Positions 23,881 through 34,974 of a stretch of 64,000 nucleotides of DNA are shown here, one piece after another. The translations under genes were made by a program, and so were the position numbers. The stretch is from Oreohelix idahoensis (taxonomy: Eukaryota; Mollusca; Gastropoda; Stylommatophora; Oreohelicidae): positions 62,001 to 126,000 of the forward strand of contig JAMPIV010018775.1 in assembly GCA_024509875.1 (NCBI GenBank). Reading direction: 5' to 3'. How positions within the stretch are numbered: the first letter of the stretch is position 1; each line of letters starts with the position of its first letter. The notes beneath the pieces are model-generated. The model did not search any database, was not told the DNA's origin, and saw only the letters and a list, made by a program, of their open reading frames with translations.

Positions 23881-24061
23881 CAAAAGTGAGGATGCAGGAG
23901 GCAATAAATAAAGTTGAAGAGTGGACCAAAACCTGGGGTGTCCAAATAAACAAGAATAAGACTGTCACTACACTCTTCTCCCTCTCCACCAAATCTGAAA
24001 ACTACACTCTCACACTGGACAACACTCCACTGCCAAAAGAGGATAACCCTGTATAACCTTT

Positions 24062-25501
24062 TTGACAAAAAAACTGACGTGGAGACCACACATCCAAGAA
24101 ACAGAAAGAAAAGCCACAAGCAAACTGCAGTTAATGAAAAAACTATCTGGGACCAGCTGGGGAGCAGATATACAAATCACAAAGCAAGTCTACGTAGGAT
24201 ATATCCGCCCAACTCTGGAATATGGAATGAGTACATATGCAACAGCAGCAAATACAAATCTCCAGAAGCTGGACAACATACAGAATGCAGGACTCAGAAT
24301 CATTACGAGAGGACTAAGGAGTACAGCAATAACAATGGAAGCAACAGAAGGACTACAAAATCTAAGAGAACACAGAGATGAGAAAATCACCATCATGGTA
24401 GAAAAATTCAGACGCCTAAAACAGCACCCCATGCACGAGAAAATAAAAGAACTAACCAAAAAACCGATTGAAAAGATCAAGCTTCAACCACATATCAAGA
24501 CAGCTGATGGTTGCCAGTGGAGAAGTAACCTCAGAAAATCCAGAGGAATGGGAGCAGCTCATAGCATACTACAACATCACAAACACCATACCCACGTACA
24601 CTTTACCATCCCAGGCATTGAGAACAGAACTGCAGAGACTCCCACTATTCTGAAAATGAAAACACTGGATCACCTCAACAACCAATACCCCAGTTCACAG
24701 TGGATTCATGTCTTCACCGACGGAGCTTCAGAAGAAGCAGTAAGGAAAGGAGGAGCAATGATCAAAATACTAATGCCAAACGCTCCAAAAATAGAACAGT
24801 CAATTGCTACTGGAGAACTCTCAACAAACTACAGGGCAGAGCTACAGGCAATCCTAGAGGCTACAAGATACTGGAGGAACAAAGACTTAAAGGATCAAAC
24901 ATAGTCTTCTTATGCGACTGCATGTCAATTCTCCAGACTATTCAAAATGAACCTGAAGATCTCCTAACAAGAACAGCCATAGAATACCTGAATCAGCTGT
25001 TCGTCAACAACAAAGTGTCACAGCAGTGGATTCCTGCACACTGTGGTATTGCAGGAAATGAGGCAGCCGACAGACTGGTAAAAGCAGGCACCCAGAAGGA
25101 ACAGTTTCATCAGAGTCTCAATGAAGGAAGCAAAGACACATCAAAAGAAAGTACAAAAATGAATGGACCCAGAGAACAAGCAGCAATTACCCATCCTAAA
25201 GCTAGACAGAAAACAGCAAACCATCATTTTTAGGCTCCGCACAGGACACGGCAGACTACAAGCCCATCTCCATAAAATGAAAGCTGCCCCAACTGACCAG
25301 CGCACATGCCAAAATGGCCCCCAGACTCCGGAACACATTCTGCAAACGTGCCCTCTCTTTGGCGATTTGAGAGCTCAAACCTGGCCCCAGGAGACGAAAG
25401 TGGAAAAGAAACTGTGGGGCACCTGCGAGGACCTCCTGCTGACGACTGGATTCATGGAGGCAACTCATCTCCTTGTTAGACTGCCGAGCATTGGAAACTG
25501 A
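24062..25501 (+). pseudogene. LINE-E RT C-terminus, RNase H and zinc-binding tail
   Basis: The first open part (24062-24904) holds the RT end (QVYVGYIRPTLEYGMSTYA) and the start of RNase H: FTDGAS (first catalytic Asp) and NYRAELQAILEA (Glu). A frameshift near 24890 moves to LCDCMSILQTIQ (second Asp) and WIPAHCGIAGNEAADRLV (His/Asp). A further shift near 25170 leads to FRLRTGHGRLQAHLHKM and the zinc tail TCQNGPQTPEHILQTCPLF, ending PSIGN at 25501. RNase H would remove template RNA. All four acidic positions are conserved although the frame is broken twice, which suggests moderate age. Confidence 0.8.
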
Positions 25502-25552
25502 TCGCAGAAGGACAAATTTGTGTGAACTGAGATCGCGTAAATCAGGATCGCA

Positions 25553-26436
25553 CTAAACAGGGTGACTGATAATTCATTTCCCATTTTAAAAGTAGTTATT
25601 TCTTTACTCCTACCCAACTAATTTATACGAAACAAACATCAAAATAAAACCAGTTAACTGCCGTTTGGTTACATAACATGCTATGTCACATTAACATTAC
25701 AATTTCACATGAGAACCGGTGTGTTCAACACATGACTTCACAGCAGGCAGCTATTTTTGCTCTCTCCTGTAATGTCACATTATCAGTCACTTTGGATGTT
25801 ATTTTGTTTCCGGAAATCAGGCTCACAATCGGTGCTTCAGAAGGTCCAAAGTGGATGTCTCCAGCATGAATGGAAAACTTCCATAGAAGTCTCAAATCTT
25901 CAGGAACTGATGTGGACTTACTCACCTGGTCATGCCAGGGTATGTGACAATGAAGAGCTGACAGACTAGCTTAAGAGCACCCATAGAAGGTGTATTGGAT
26001 ATGGATAAAGGAGAGATAGTGAGGGCAATTAATGATCCCTTATTAGAGGATGACACTGCAATTGATGAATCATCAAGGCTAAGATTGTTGTAATCTGGAA
26101 TTTGGCATAAAACGTAAGACCAGCTGGGATGGACGTATGAGAGGATGTATCAGTCTTATATACAACCAGTGCCCAACAGGAATAATTAGCATTCATACTT
26201 TTCGACATTTGCTGAGGGAGATAGAGCACATATGAGTTTTCTGGAGTGCAGTGGCATCAATTATGATCAATAATAACAATCGTTTCCAGTAATAACAAAA
26301 TAATACATATGTCAAATAGCAGTGACTGTCCTTTGTTCAGACGTTTGCTTCAAGTTTATTAAACGGAGACGAGCGAGGATATTAAAAATTTTAAAAAAAA
26401 ACCAGAAAGTAAATTTTCAATCACCCTGTATATTTA
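25553..26436. mobile_element. TIR DNA transposon, non-autonomous
   Basis: The left end 'cagggtgactgataattcat' mirrors the right end, which reads 'cagggtgattgaaaatttac' on the other strand. A TA is present outside or near each end, but I cannot fix the exact duplication. The inside holds the block shared with 605-800. A similar end ('agggtgactgacaagtgact') occurs alone at 60592-60611. TC1/mariner or another TA-inserting superfamily is possible. Confidence 0.55.
26355..26360 (-). terminator. Possible polyadenylation signal of the host gene
   Basis: AATAAA on the minus strand, about 430 bases downstream of the stop codon of the terminal exon. It lies inside the TIR element, so if used the 3' UTR ends in transposon sequence. 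Confidence 0.35.
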
Positions 26437-26789
26437 GAAATATTTTCATTCTCAATTCCCTTTAAACAGAGGCTCTGCTGTGCCCAAACATCTAGCGTAA
26501 TACATAAACACAATTGTCAATTACATTACCACTGATAAATGTGACACATTAAATATGGCATATTATGTTAAAATATTCTGTTAAACTTTCTGATTTTTTT
26601 TGGGTAAAATCAAGTATATTAGCTAATTACTGAAACTACGTTCTTCATTATCTCCCTTTGTACTCCTTACGGAGTGGCTCACAGAGCCCCACCACTGTGG
26701 CTGGTCTCCCCTGGCAGGAATCCTGCAAGCTTTCACACACGCGCATGTAGCGGTGGTTTCTGAGGCAATCTGTCTTAATGAGCAGCTAT

Positions 26790-27671
26790 TCACATCTGTG
26801 GCCTTGCTCTAGGCACCAATACGAGCTGACCTTGAGAATTGATGGCAGTAAAATACTGCTGAGCCATGTGGACGCCGGGGACATACCCGTGTAGCTGGGC
26901 AGGCTGAGCCTGTGCTGCTTGGGCAGCCTGAGCGGCTTGTACCTGGGCAGCTTGTACCTGGGCAGCCTGAACCTGGGCAGCCTGGATCTGAGCGGCTTGT
27001 GCCTGGGCGGCCTGGATCTGAGCAGCCTGTGCCTGGGCGGCCATCATGTGGGACATATACTGAGAACCGCTTACAGCGTAGCCAGGGTGAGCTGATGCTG
27101 CCATTTGTAATTGGTGAACTCCTCCTGGTGACAACATCAGGTGATGAGGCATTTGGCCAGAAGGGATGGACTGGGGAGACATGGCCATCATGGGAGATGA
27201 TGTCTGGTAGGTCATTGGTGCTGGAGTAGCGTATGCCAGCTGGCCGTTGGGCAGCTGCACAAGCTGTGGCTGGGGAGAGGGTGAAGCCATAAACTGGAGG
27301 CCTTGAAATTGACTGGCATGCTGTCCTGGATGGGAGGCGTGTACATATTGGGGAGCTGCCATCAGACCATAAGATGATGGTAGTGTGGTCATTTGGTGGG
27401 GATGCTGAAATACCATTGTTGGCTGCTGAATCATGGTCGGCTGTGTCGCAGGCATGAGGATAGCAGCCCCTTCTTCAAATTGGACCTCCTCATCATTCTG
27501 AGCAGCAAAGAAAGCGGCCTTTTCCATCTCCTCCCGCTCTGCGGTTAACCTCACCTCATACTCTTTCTTCTTAGCCTTCTCTTCTTCGTCGTCGTCACTA
27601 CTCTCAGGTTCTCCTTTGGCTTGATGCTCTTGTTTTCTCAGCTGCTTCCTGGCATGCTTTCTGGCTTGCTC
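26790..27671 (-). CDS. Host gene, terminal exon: acidic helix and Gln/Ala/Met-rich C-terminus
   Basis: Acceptor 'tttgtatttgcaccag' precedes GAG CAA at 27671. The exon starts in phase 0, as the donor at 47941/47940 requires, so the junction reads EQYRKLR|EQARKHARKQLRKQ. The 293 residues begin with a basic helix, a serine/acidic patch (ESSDDDEEE) and a charged helix (RLTAEREEMEKAAFFAAQN). A low-complexity region rich in Gln, Met, Pro and His follows. Near residues 235-270 there is a run of AQ/AQIQ/AQVQ repeats coded by imperfect 15-18-base repeats, and the protein ends GQLVLVPRARPQM. The conserved-looking part is the first 90 residues. A nuclear scaffold or RNA-processing role is a guess from composition; no enzyme domain is present. 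The Ala/Gln run is likely to vary in length between individuals. Confidence 0.85.
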   Translation of the reverse strand, partial: EQARKHARKQLRKQEHQAKGEPESSDDDEEEKAKKKEYEVRLTAEREEMEKAAFFAAQNDEEVQFEEGAAILMPATQPTMIQQPTMVFQHPHQMTTLPSSYGLMAAPQYVHASHPGQHASQFQGLQFMASPSPQPQLVQLPNGQLAYATPAPMTYQTSSPMMAMSPQSIPSGQMPHHLMLSPGGVHQLQMAASAHPGYAVSGSQYMSHMMAAQAQAAQIQAAQAQAAQIQAAQVQAAQVQAAQVQAAQAAQAAQAQPAQLHGYVPGVHMAQQYFTAINSQGQLVLVPRARPQM

Positions 27672-27783
27672 CTGGTGCAAATACAAAGACATAATCATGA
27701 GAAGGTCAAACAAGTCAGCTGCCAGTAAAAGATTAAGAACATGATTAATGAGTAATTAATAAACTAGCAGAACAAGAACATGG

Positions 27784-28470
27784 TTAACTCTTTGACTCGG
27801 GAACAATGCTCAGAGCGTCGCAAAATTGTAATGCCATACACTCATAATAATAACACTCAGAGAGTTGTTTTTAGTTTATCACAAATTAACCCCTAAAATT
27901 GTCCATTTAATGCAGTTCATATTTTAAAACTCGTAGAATGACTTTTGCTACTATTTAAACAACTAATTTTAGTGTGGTTAAGCAGCAGGTTTGCGTGTGT
28001 TTATATTATTACAATTTGTGTGGCGGTTCTCGTGTTTGCATTTTTCATTGTTATTGCTACAGAAATATGACAAGTGTTATATTTACAATTTCTAAGCCTC
28101 CTAAGCGAATAATTGTATCAAACTACTTAGAAACATTGATGACATTGACGATGATTGTTTGGTAGCCACAGTTTGTTGTCAAACAATGGAATCGGTGCAG
28201 AAAAGCTAGACACATTAGATTTAGTTGATGAGTGGGGGGGTAGTCCTATTCTGGCCGATCAAAAAGCAACAAAACTAGACCTACAGTAACATCTAATCAC
28301 TAGTCCTAGTTAGAAGATGAAGCTAGGGATAGTATTAAAACAAACAAGTGTAAAGAGTTTTTATATGATGTTATTCTTCTTTATTTGTTTGTAAATTACG
28401 TAATGCAATACTGCATAATTTATTTTATTCTTATAAGGGACCACAGTAAAAACTGGTGTGAATAACACTA
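27784..28470 (+). other. Possible 5' remnant of a second piggyBac-like element
   Basis: 'ttaactctttgactcggg' at 27784 resembles a piggyBac-type end after a TTAA site. Downstream, near 28090-28160, one frame reads PPKRIIVSNYL and another NIDDIDDDCL. This acidic start vaguely recalls piggyBac N-termini. There is no right end and no transposase core, so this is tentative. Confidence 0.2.
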
Positions 28471-28481
28471 AATGTACTAAC

Positions 28482-28587
28482 TTACTTAGTCGTTCCCCTT
28501 CTACCCTGAGGTGTAGAGGTTTGGAAGAGAGAGCGCCAGACTATCCTATCGGCTGTCTTCCTCCTGGCCTGGTTCCATTCTAACACA
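28482..28587 (-). mobile_element. LINE-B copy 1, 3' end (left part, split by piggyBac)
   Basis: It matches the 3' end of LINE-B at 60789-60896 ('ttacttagtcgttcccctt', 'gaggtgtagaggtttggaag'). The outer flank 'tgtactaac' (28473-28481) is repeated exactly at 39600-39608, after the right part of the same copy. The LINE breaks off at 'ttccattcta', just before the TTAA of the piggyBac unit. Confidence 0.85.
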
Positions 28588-29904
28588 TTAACTACCGCAA
28601 GCTGCTGGGACTGGCTTACGAAAGAAACACATTTGGACGGCAGACCGCCCCCCATCGGCTTTCTAAGTTTAGTAAGATAACGAATGAAATATATGACGAA
28701 ACACATTCCGATCTGGTTCAAGATTTTAATTTACCACCAGAAGACAACATTCTAAAGCGTGGGTAAATTTGTGCCTCTGAAAATTGATATTATATTCATA
28801 TTTTTTTTATACGTTTCAGGTTAGTTACCAAATCGCAAAACTGTTTACTATGGCAATGAATGATAGCGCCACAAAAAAACGCACGTACACCTCGTCTAAC
28901 TGCTGAACAGGCTAGAAACTTATTTCAGCAATTGATTGATAGATCTAGCGACGAGGAGGACAGTGAAAACAATGTGGGCATTGATTCAAGTAGTGATTTT
29001 TCTGGCAGTGATAACAGTAGTAGTGACAATTCAAGCAGTGAAGATAGCGAAGATATTAGAAGTCCTGGGCCATCGGTGGGTCGTAAAAGATCAAAAACCT
29101 CGGTTAGAGTTACCAATAGTGCAGGAAATACTATAGGCCTAACTAAAGATAGAGAACAATGGGAGCAAGTGACTGAGGGTGAAACAACGAATAGTTTTTA
29201 TTTTGTTCCAACTCATGAACCAGGTTTGCAAGCAAATCTTGATGCAACTTCCTCTGTGCTTGATTGCTGGCTTACATTACTGACATCAGATGTTTTACAT
29301 TCTTTAGTCAAAGTAATAAATGACTATGCTGACATAAAGAATTCAAAACCCCCATCTTCAAACAGATCTTCGTCTGCTGCTTGGAAACCTGTCACTGACT
29401 ATGAGCTTTTGAAATTTTTCGCAGTAACAACTGCGATGGGTTAAGATAAAAAGCCATCGGTAAAAGATTATTGGGCACAGACACCTCATAATTATACACC
29501 CTGGTATGGCAATATGTTTTCAAGATCTAGGTTCAAAATAATTTACCATATAATGATGCATGTTGGAGATGCTGATTCAGAAGGGAAGGACAAAATAGCC
29601 TTTTTTAAATTTGCTCGTTGCGAAGTTCCAGGCTGCATTTTATCCATTTCAGAATTTAGCCATTGATGAAATGGTTATTGGGTATAATGGATGCTGGAAA
29701 CACAAGCAGTACAATGCAACAAAGCCAAGCAAGTATCACATTAAGACCTTTGGATTGTGTGATTCTGCCACCGGATATGTCTACTCTGTATTGACATACT
29801 TTGGGAAGAATACATCATATATTTTTGCTAATGACTCAACAACAAGTCAGGCGGTAAAGGTATTTGATTTCTTGCTGCAAGGAATTGGGAAGGGCCCCCA
29901 TGTA

Positions 29905-31228
29905 CAAGGGGATTGACATAAGTCTTGGGCCTGACCATGAAGGACATGTCACAGAGAGCTGAAATTTTGTATAGTGGTTATTCCTTTTCAATATAGCCAC
30001 CGTCTGAATTGACACACTTCTGCCATCTCTGATTGACCTTAAAAAGACCTTGGGAGTAGAACACCCTATTTTCCAAACTAAACCAGTCATCACATGCCAG
30101 TATAACCTCTTCATCGCTGTCAAAATGATTTCCTTTTAGCTGTTTTTAAGATTTGGGAATACAAAAAAGTCTGATGGAGCCAAATCTGGAGAATATGGTG
30201 GGTGTGGAAGAATTTCAATATTCAAATCGTTGGCTGCTAGCTGCACAAGCCGTGCTTTGTGAGAGGGCGCGTTGTCTTGAAGCAAAGGAAGATTTTTTGA
30301 GTGCGCGTTATCCCTCGTTTCCTGGTCACAACCTTTCTTAGTTTTGTGAGAAGATCTGCATAGTACTGTCCATTAACTGTGTTGCCACGAGGCAGATAAT
30401 CTTTCAAAAGGACACCTTTGCCGTCCCAAAAAAAGGTCAGCATCACTTTTCCTGCAGATTTCTGCGCCCTCGGCTTGACAGGTGTTGGGGAGCCCGGGAT
30501 TTTCCATTGCATGCTGGCAATTTTGGATTCGGGGTCATAATGGTGTGCCCAAGTCTCATCTACTGTCACCATGGTCTCCAAAAAATTTTTTGACTGACAC
30601 TTTTTTGAACAACTGTTGACAGCAATTTACCCTCGTTTGCTTCTGTTCACGTGTCAACAGTCACGGAACCCAGCGTGCACACACTTTTCTCATGTTCAGT
30701 CTGTTGTGTTAAATTCTATAAACTGTTCTTTCATTTAGTTTTACTCTACTAGCTATCTCCACAATTGTCATTTTTCGATCCTGGTCAATGATTTTCTTTA
30801 CTCTTGTTGCATTTTCATCGTTGCACTCTGAGGCTGGTCTACCAGATCTTGGCAGATCAGCAACATTTGAGCGGCCGCACTTAAACTGTTGACACCAGTT
30901 TTTTTTACCGAAGTATATGAAGGACAAGAATCACGAAACACTGGTTCCATCTCCCTGTGTATTTCTGTAGGTGTTTTCCCCTGAAACATCAGAAATTTTA
31001 TCACAACTCTGGCCTCCTTCTTTTCCATTGTTTTGTCAAATCTTTGGAGCAGCAGATCCGGTCAATAGGGTACATTGCGCCGTGCACCGTAGCAGGAAAA
31101 CCCATTGAAGAAACAAACGCGTACTTTACACATTCAGTGCAAATATGATGAACTTTAAATGTGCCAAGTTTCATCTTCCTCCTGTGACTCCTTCATGGTC
31201 AGGCCCAAGACTTATGTCAATCCCCTTG
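29905..31228 (-). mobile_element. mariner element, TA duplication, 40-bp perfect TIRs
   Basis: Both ends begin 'caaggggattgacataagtc' + 'ttgggcctgaccatgaagga'; the 40 bases are identical in inverted orientation. TA at 29903-29904 and 31229-31230 is the target duplication. The length of 1324 bp is typical of mariner. It sits between the first and second catalytic aspartates of the piggyBac gene. Confidence 0.95.
29990..31028 (-). pseudogene. mariner transposase, DD34D, frameshifted
   Basis: The minus-strand frame starts at 31028 (MEKKEARVVIKFLMFQGKTP), a helix-turn-helix that binds the TIR. A frameshift in the T run near 30900 leads to GKKNWCQQFKCGR, SGRPASECNDE and the second HTH (MTIVEIASRVKLNERTVYRI), which ends in a stop near 30709. 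The catalytic part holds TVDETWAHHYDPES (first Asp, near 30565). After another frameshift it continues with LQDNAPSHKARLVQL (second Asp) and HPPYSPDLAPSDFF. There are 34 residues between the second and third Asp, which is diagnostic of mariner. The C-terminus is RWQKCVNSDGGYIEKE. The triad is present but at least three breaks make it inactive. Confidence 0.9.
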
Positions 31229-31309
31229 TATTTGCTGACAGATACTACACTGTGGATACACTGATAACCTATCTGTTGAGTAGGGGCATTCATTATACTG
31301 GCACAGTCA

Positions 31310-34125
31310 ACATTCTGCAGACATGGCCAAACCATCTTAGTTGGGACTGTTCTATTTGGGTCTGCAGCGGATAAGATTTTAGGCCTTGACGGATCGTCTG
31401 GTTGCGGACCATGTCTCTTCTTGTTACTTCAACCACTTTCCTCAGATACCTCATTTCTGAGGTTTGGATCTGGCTTTTGTGGGTTGTAGTCATTGCCCAC
31501 GACTCGCATCCATATGTCAAGACTGGGACATAGGTGGAGCGGTATACAGCCATCTTCGTTTTCTTACCAACTTCTTTCTTACTGAGGAATCCACGATTTA
31601 TGGCCTGAAAAAGTCTCCCAGCCGCTGCTTTCCGAGTGGCCAACTCTTCTTTGATGCCTCCCTTTCGGTCTATAATAGCTCCGAGATATTTAAAGTGGTC
31701 GACCTGCTCCAGGACCTGTTCTCCCAACTTAATCTGATGTTTTCTTTCTTCTCGTGATATCACCATGGATTTTGTTTTAGAGCTGCTTATGACCATCCCT
31801 CTCTTCTCCAGCTCTTCCTTCCAGACTTGCAGGTTGGATTGGAGATGTGCCTCTGATTTAGCAATCAGGGCAACATCATCAGCAAATGCCAGCTCCGAAA
31901 TATAGACCTGTCTCATCTTCCAGTACCCCACTGAATACTTTCTTGTTCTCTCCTTACATGCCTTGATGACATCGTCCATAAGGAGTATGAAGAGGTAAGG
32001 TGATAGGATATCACCTTGCCTTACACCAGTGGTGGTCCTGAACTCTTCTGACTTATGGTTTGCTGTCCTCACATAATTTCTGCAAGACTTGTAGAAGCTC
32101 TGTATAGCATGAATCAGAGGTGCTGGAATATTCTTCCTTGCCAAACAGTCCCAAAGTTTGCTCCAGGGGACCCTGTCAAACGCCTTTTCCAGATCTATGA
32201 AACAAAGATGGATCTCACTCTTATACTCAAGGACCTTTTCACTCAGCTGTCTGAGTGTGAAGATTAGGTCTTGAGTACTTCGGTTTGCTCGGAATCCGCA
32301 CTGGACCTCATCCAATTGTGGCTCAGCTAGGCGTCGGAGTCTCTGCTCTAGGATTCTAGAGTAGATTTTACCAGGGACACTGAGAAGGGATATGCCTCTA
32401 TGGTTTCCACATTGTCGATTGTCACCCTTTTTGAAAATTGGTGTTATGATGGCAATCTCCCAATCCTTTGGTATGGTCTTGTTGCACCATGCTGCCTGTA
32501 GGATCTTTAAGAGTAATAGGTCGCCTGATGCTCCCATGTACTTAACCATTTCTGGTGTTATACCATCATGCCCTGCTGCTTTGCCCATCTTGATTTTCTC
32601 TAGTGCTGCCCTCAGTTCTTCCATCTTTATGTCATCTTCACCATCATTGGTTTCCTCTTCTGTGTTAGTGGTTATCATTTCTGATGCTTCATCATGCTCA
32701 CCATCCAGGAGTTCTGAGAAATATTCTTTCCATCTTTCCATTACTTCCTTCGGGGCAGTAAGCAATTTGCCTTGCTTGTCCTTTATAAATTTGAGAGGGC
32801 ATTGTTTTTCTTTCCTCATGTTCTTTAGGGTCTTATAGAACAATTTCTGGTTTTCTTGTGCATCTTTTCTAGCTTTTCTCCAAATTCTTCCCAGGACTTC
32901 TGTTTTGCTGCTAGCACTTTGTTCTTTGCTTCTGTTCTGAGTGTCACATATTCTCTATATTTTTCCATTTGTCCTGTTGTGTTTTTAGCTCCTAAGTATT
33001 GTTTCCATGCCATTTTCTTCTCTCTTATTTTCTCTTTGACTTCCTCTGTCCACCAAGGTGTCCTCTTTCTCTGGTTCCCAAGTCGGACTTCACCGCATGC
33101 TTCTGCAGCAGCTGTCTTTATGATATCCTTGAATTTATTCCAGAGGGTTTCCAAGTCATCAGGTCGCTCTTCTGTGTTGCTCACTGCTGTAGCAATAAGC
33201 CCCTGATATCTGGTCTTAATTTCTGGCTCTCTCAGCTTGTAGGTCCTAATGCTCATTTCTCCTGCTCGTTTACTTGGTTTCTTGCGTGATGTTGGGCAGT
33301 TCCTAGGCTGAGCAACTCTTTCAGTTGTTCGTTTGATTGTTAGCAGGTAGTGATCACTTCCAATCTCTGGCCCCCTCCAGACTCTTGCATCTCGGACATA
33401 TCTGAATGAGCTTCTCCGAACAATGGCGTAGTCGATCACTGACTTCTCATTCTTGGTTGGTTCACATCTAGTGTATGCATGTATGCGCTTATGGGGGAAC
33501 TTTGTGTTTGTAATGATCAGATTCTGCTCACTGCAGAATCTAAGGAGTCGCTTTCCATTGTCATTGAGAGTATCTTCTCCATATCTTCCGATAACTCCAC
33601 CCCATCTAGCATGGTCATTTCCAACTCTGGCATTAAAATCTCCAAGCATAATAACTTCATCTAGGCAGTCATCCACTGTCCTTTGAAGCAGCTCGAAGAA
33701 TTCCTCCTTGACCTCTGCTCTCTCATCCTCATTTGGCCCATACACTATGACCAGGTTGACTATGGTTTCTCCTTCTTTTAGTTTTACAACCATAATGCGC
33801 TCCGAGACAAAGTTCCATCCCTTGATACTATCTTTTGATTTTGGGCCACAATGCAACCCACGCCCCCTTTAGCTCTTTCAGATATGGGTACACCACTGTA
33901 GAGCAACGTGTTGCCATCGAGATCCATGACTCCTTGTCCTTTTTTCTTCGTTTCCGTTATAGCCAGGATTTCTAGTTTTGCTTTCCTCATCTCTTCCACC
34001 AGCTCCTCTTCCTTCCCATTTATACTTCTTGTGTTCCAAGTTCCATAAGTCGTAGTCCGTAGTCCGTTCCAGTTTGTCGCCTTTAGAATCAGTCCGGTTT
34101 TCTCTCTTGTAGTTCGCGTAATCAT
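31310..34125 (-). pseudogene. LINE-B endonuclease-reverse transcriptase ORF, two frameshifts
   Basis: Three overlapping minus-strand frames make one protein of about 930 residues. Endonuclease: TWNTRSINGK, ILAITETKKK (catalytic Glu), VYGPNEDE, MLGDFNARVG and IGSDHYLLT. Reverse transcriptase: GKAAGHDGITPEM, KKGDNRQCGNHRGISLLSV, GFRANRSTQDLIFTLRQL, FIDLEKAFDRVPW (block A Asp), GVRQGDILSPYLFILLMDD (B) and LAFADDVALIAKS (C, FADD). C-terminus: YGCESWAMTT and LRWFGHVCRM. The joins lie near 33820 and 32835. The family nicks DNA with the endonuclease and primes cDNA on the nick. This architecture without RNase H, about 3.2 kb long, fits RTE or a close relative. Confidence 0.85.
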
Positions 34126-34255
34126 GATTTAAAGCAAACAGGTGATTGGCCTGTTGTGCCTTTGCATGGTGGAGGGGCTGCCTCCTTACGGCCTCCATGC
34201 AGGCCGCCCTCCTCCTTTTTCATCCGGGCTTGGGACCGGCATTGGCGGCAACTGA
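31312..34255 (-). mobile_element. LINE-B copy 2, near full length, lacking its 3' end
   Basis: RTE-like LINE in the piggyBac gene. Its 5' region lies at about 34130-34250. It begins on the left at 'attctgcagacatggccaaa', a point about 240 bases short of the LINE-B 3' end seen at 60789. LINEs normally lose 5' ends, so a deletion after insertion probably removed the 3' end and some piggyBac codons. A shared 'caac' at both edges is too short to call a target duplication. Confidence 0.75.
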
Positions 34256-34974
34256 AGACCCTCTCTCTAAATCACTGAGAAGCCAGGTGGTACAAAAATG
34301 GTGATGGATCTCAGATATGTGTTGCTTGGCGAGACAAAAAGGTAAAGAAACCATGTATTGTTGTGTCCATTGAAACATCAGTTGAGATGGTGCAAGTCAC
34401 AACTCGACGTCACAACTTAGTCGAAAAACCCAAACCAGTACACCGGTACAATTTTTGCATGAATGGATGTGACCACAATGATCAAATGGTAGCTTACTAT
34501 GGCAATTTCCAAAGACAAACTAGAAAATGGTGGAAGAAAATTTTCTACTGGATTATAGAGGTGTCCCAGATAAATGCCCATATATTGTACACCCTCAGTC
34601 ATGCTGATGAGAAGTCAGTGTCATTGAAAATTTTCAAAGACAAACTGATTGATCAGTTGACTGAGAAGGCTGCCTCTATAACTCCACCTGATCTAGTAGC
34701 CACCAGTAGCAACAAGAAAGGTAGGAAATTTTTAGGAAACAAAGTTAAAAGATTTGAGGGTGCAAAGCACATTGTGGATTACACCGACAAAGATAGGAAC
34801 TGTACAAGTATAGTGTGCTCAACACCTGCGAAACGAGCCCGAACAAATTTTTATTGCATCAGTTGCCCCGAAAAGCCCCATCTCCATCCAAAGAGCTGTT
34901 TTAGGCTGTACCATACGCATGATTCTTCAGCTGTAACTTACTAAAGACACTGACATACTGTAAATAAGTTATAG

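Larger units (their letters stand above)
21880..25560 (+). mobile_element. LINE-E: I/jockey-type LINE with RNase H, degenerate
   Basis: About 3.6 kb carry, in order, apurinic-type endonuclease, reverse transcriptase, RNase H and a zinc-binding C-terminus, all broken by frameshifts. Endonuclease motifs are VLCIQETHL (near 21940), GGIITMVRN (22040) and GSDHKPIIL (22455). RT motifs are FFDLTKAFNKVW (23560), GVPQGGVLAPTLFI (23750) and HADDLAIIW (23830). The presence of RNase H places it in the I-like group of LINEs. No poly(A) or clear target duplication is visible; the right edge touches a TIR element. Confidence 0.85.
28860..34944 (+). pseudogene. piggyBac transposase gene, interrupted by mariner and LINE-B
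   Basis: Four blocks belong together. 28860-29444: acidic serine-rich N-terminus (SSDEEDSENN), ending in a TAA within what should be MGxxKKPSVKDYW. 29445-29904: after a frameshift near 29610, the first catalytic Asp in LAIDEMVIGYNG (29665). 31229-31311: the second Asp in FADRYYTVDTL (Asp at 31237), then GIHYTGTVN. 34260-34944: WYKNGDGSQICVAWRDKK, then the third Asp in NGCDHNDQMVAYYG (34471), WWKKIFYWIIEVSQ, and a C-terminal Cys/His domain (CISCPEKPHLHPKSCFRLYH). Removing the mariner restores the frame exactly (GPHV|FADRYY). The DDD triad is intact in residues but the gene has stops and is dead. Confidence 0.9.

Noticed and set aside
26912..27229. Plus-strand LVPGQPEPGQPG ORF
   Set aside because: Antisense shadow of the Ala/Gln tract in the terminal host exon.
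31293..34125. A functional host reverse transcriptase or endonuclease gene
   Set aside because: It is a frameshifted LINE inserted in a transposase gene.
28860..34944. Domesticated piggyBac (PGBD-like) host gene
   Set aside because: In-frame stop, frameshift and two nested insertions separate the catalytic residues.
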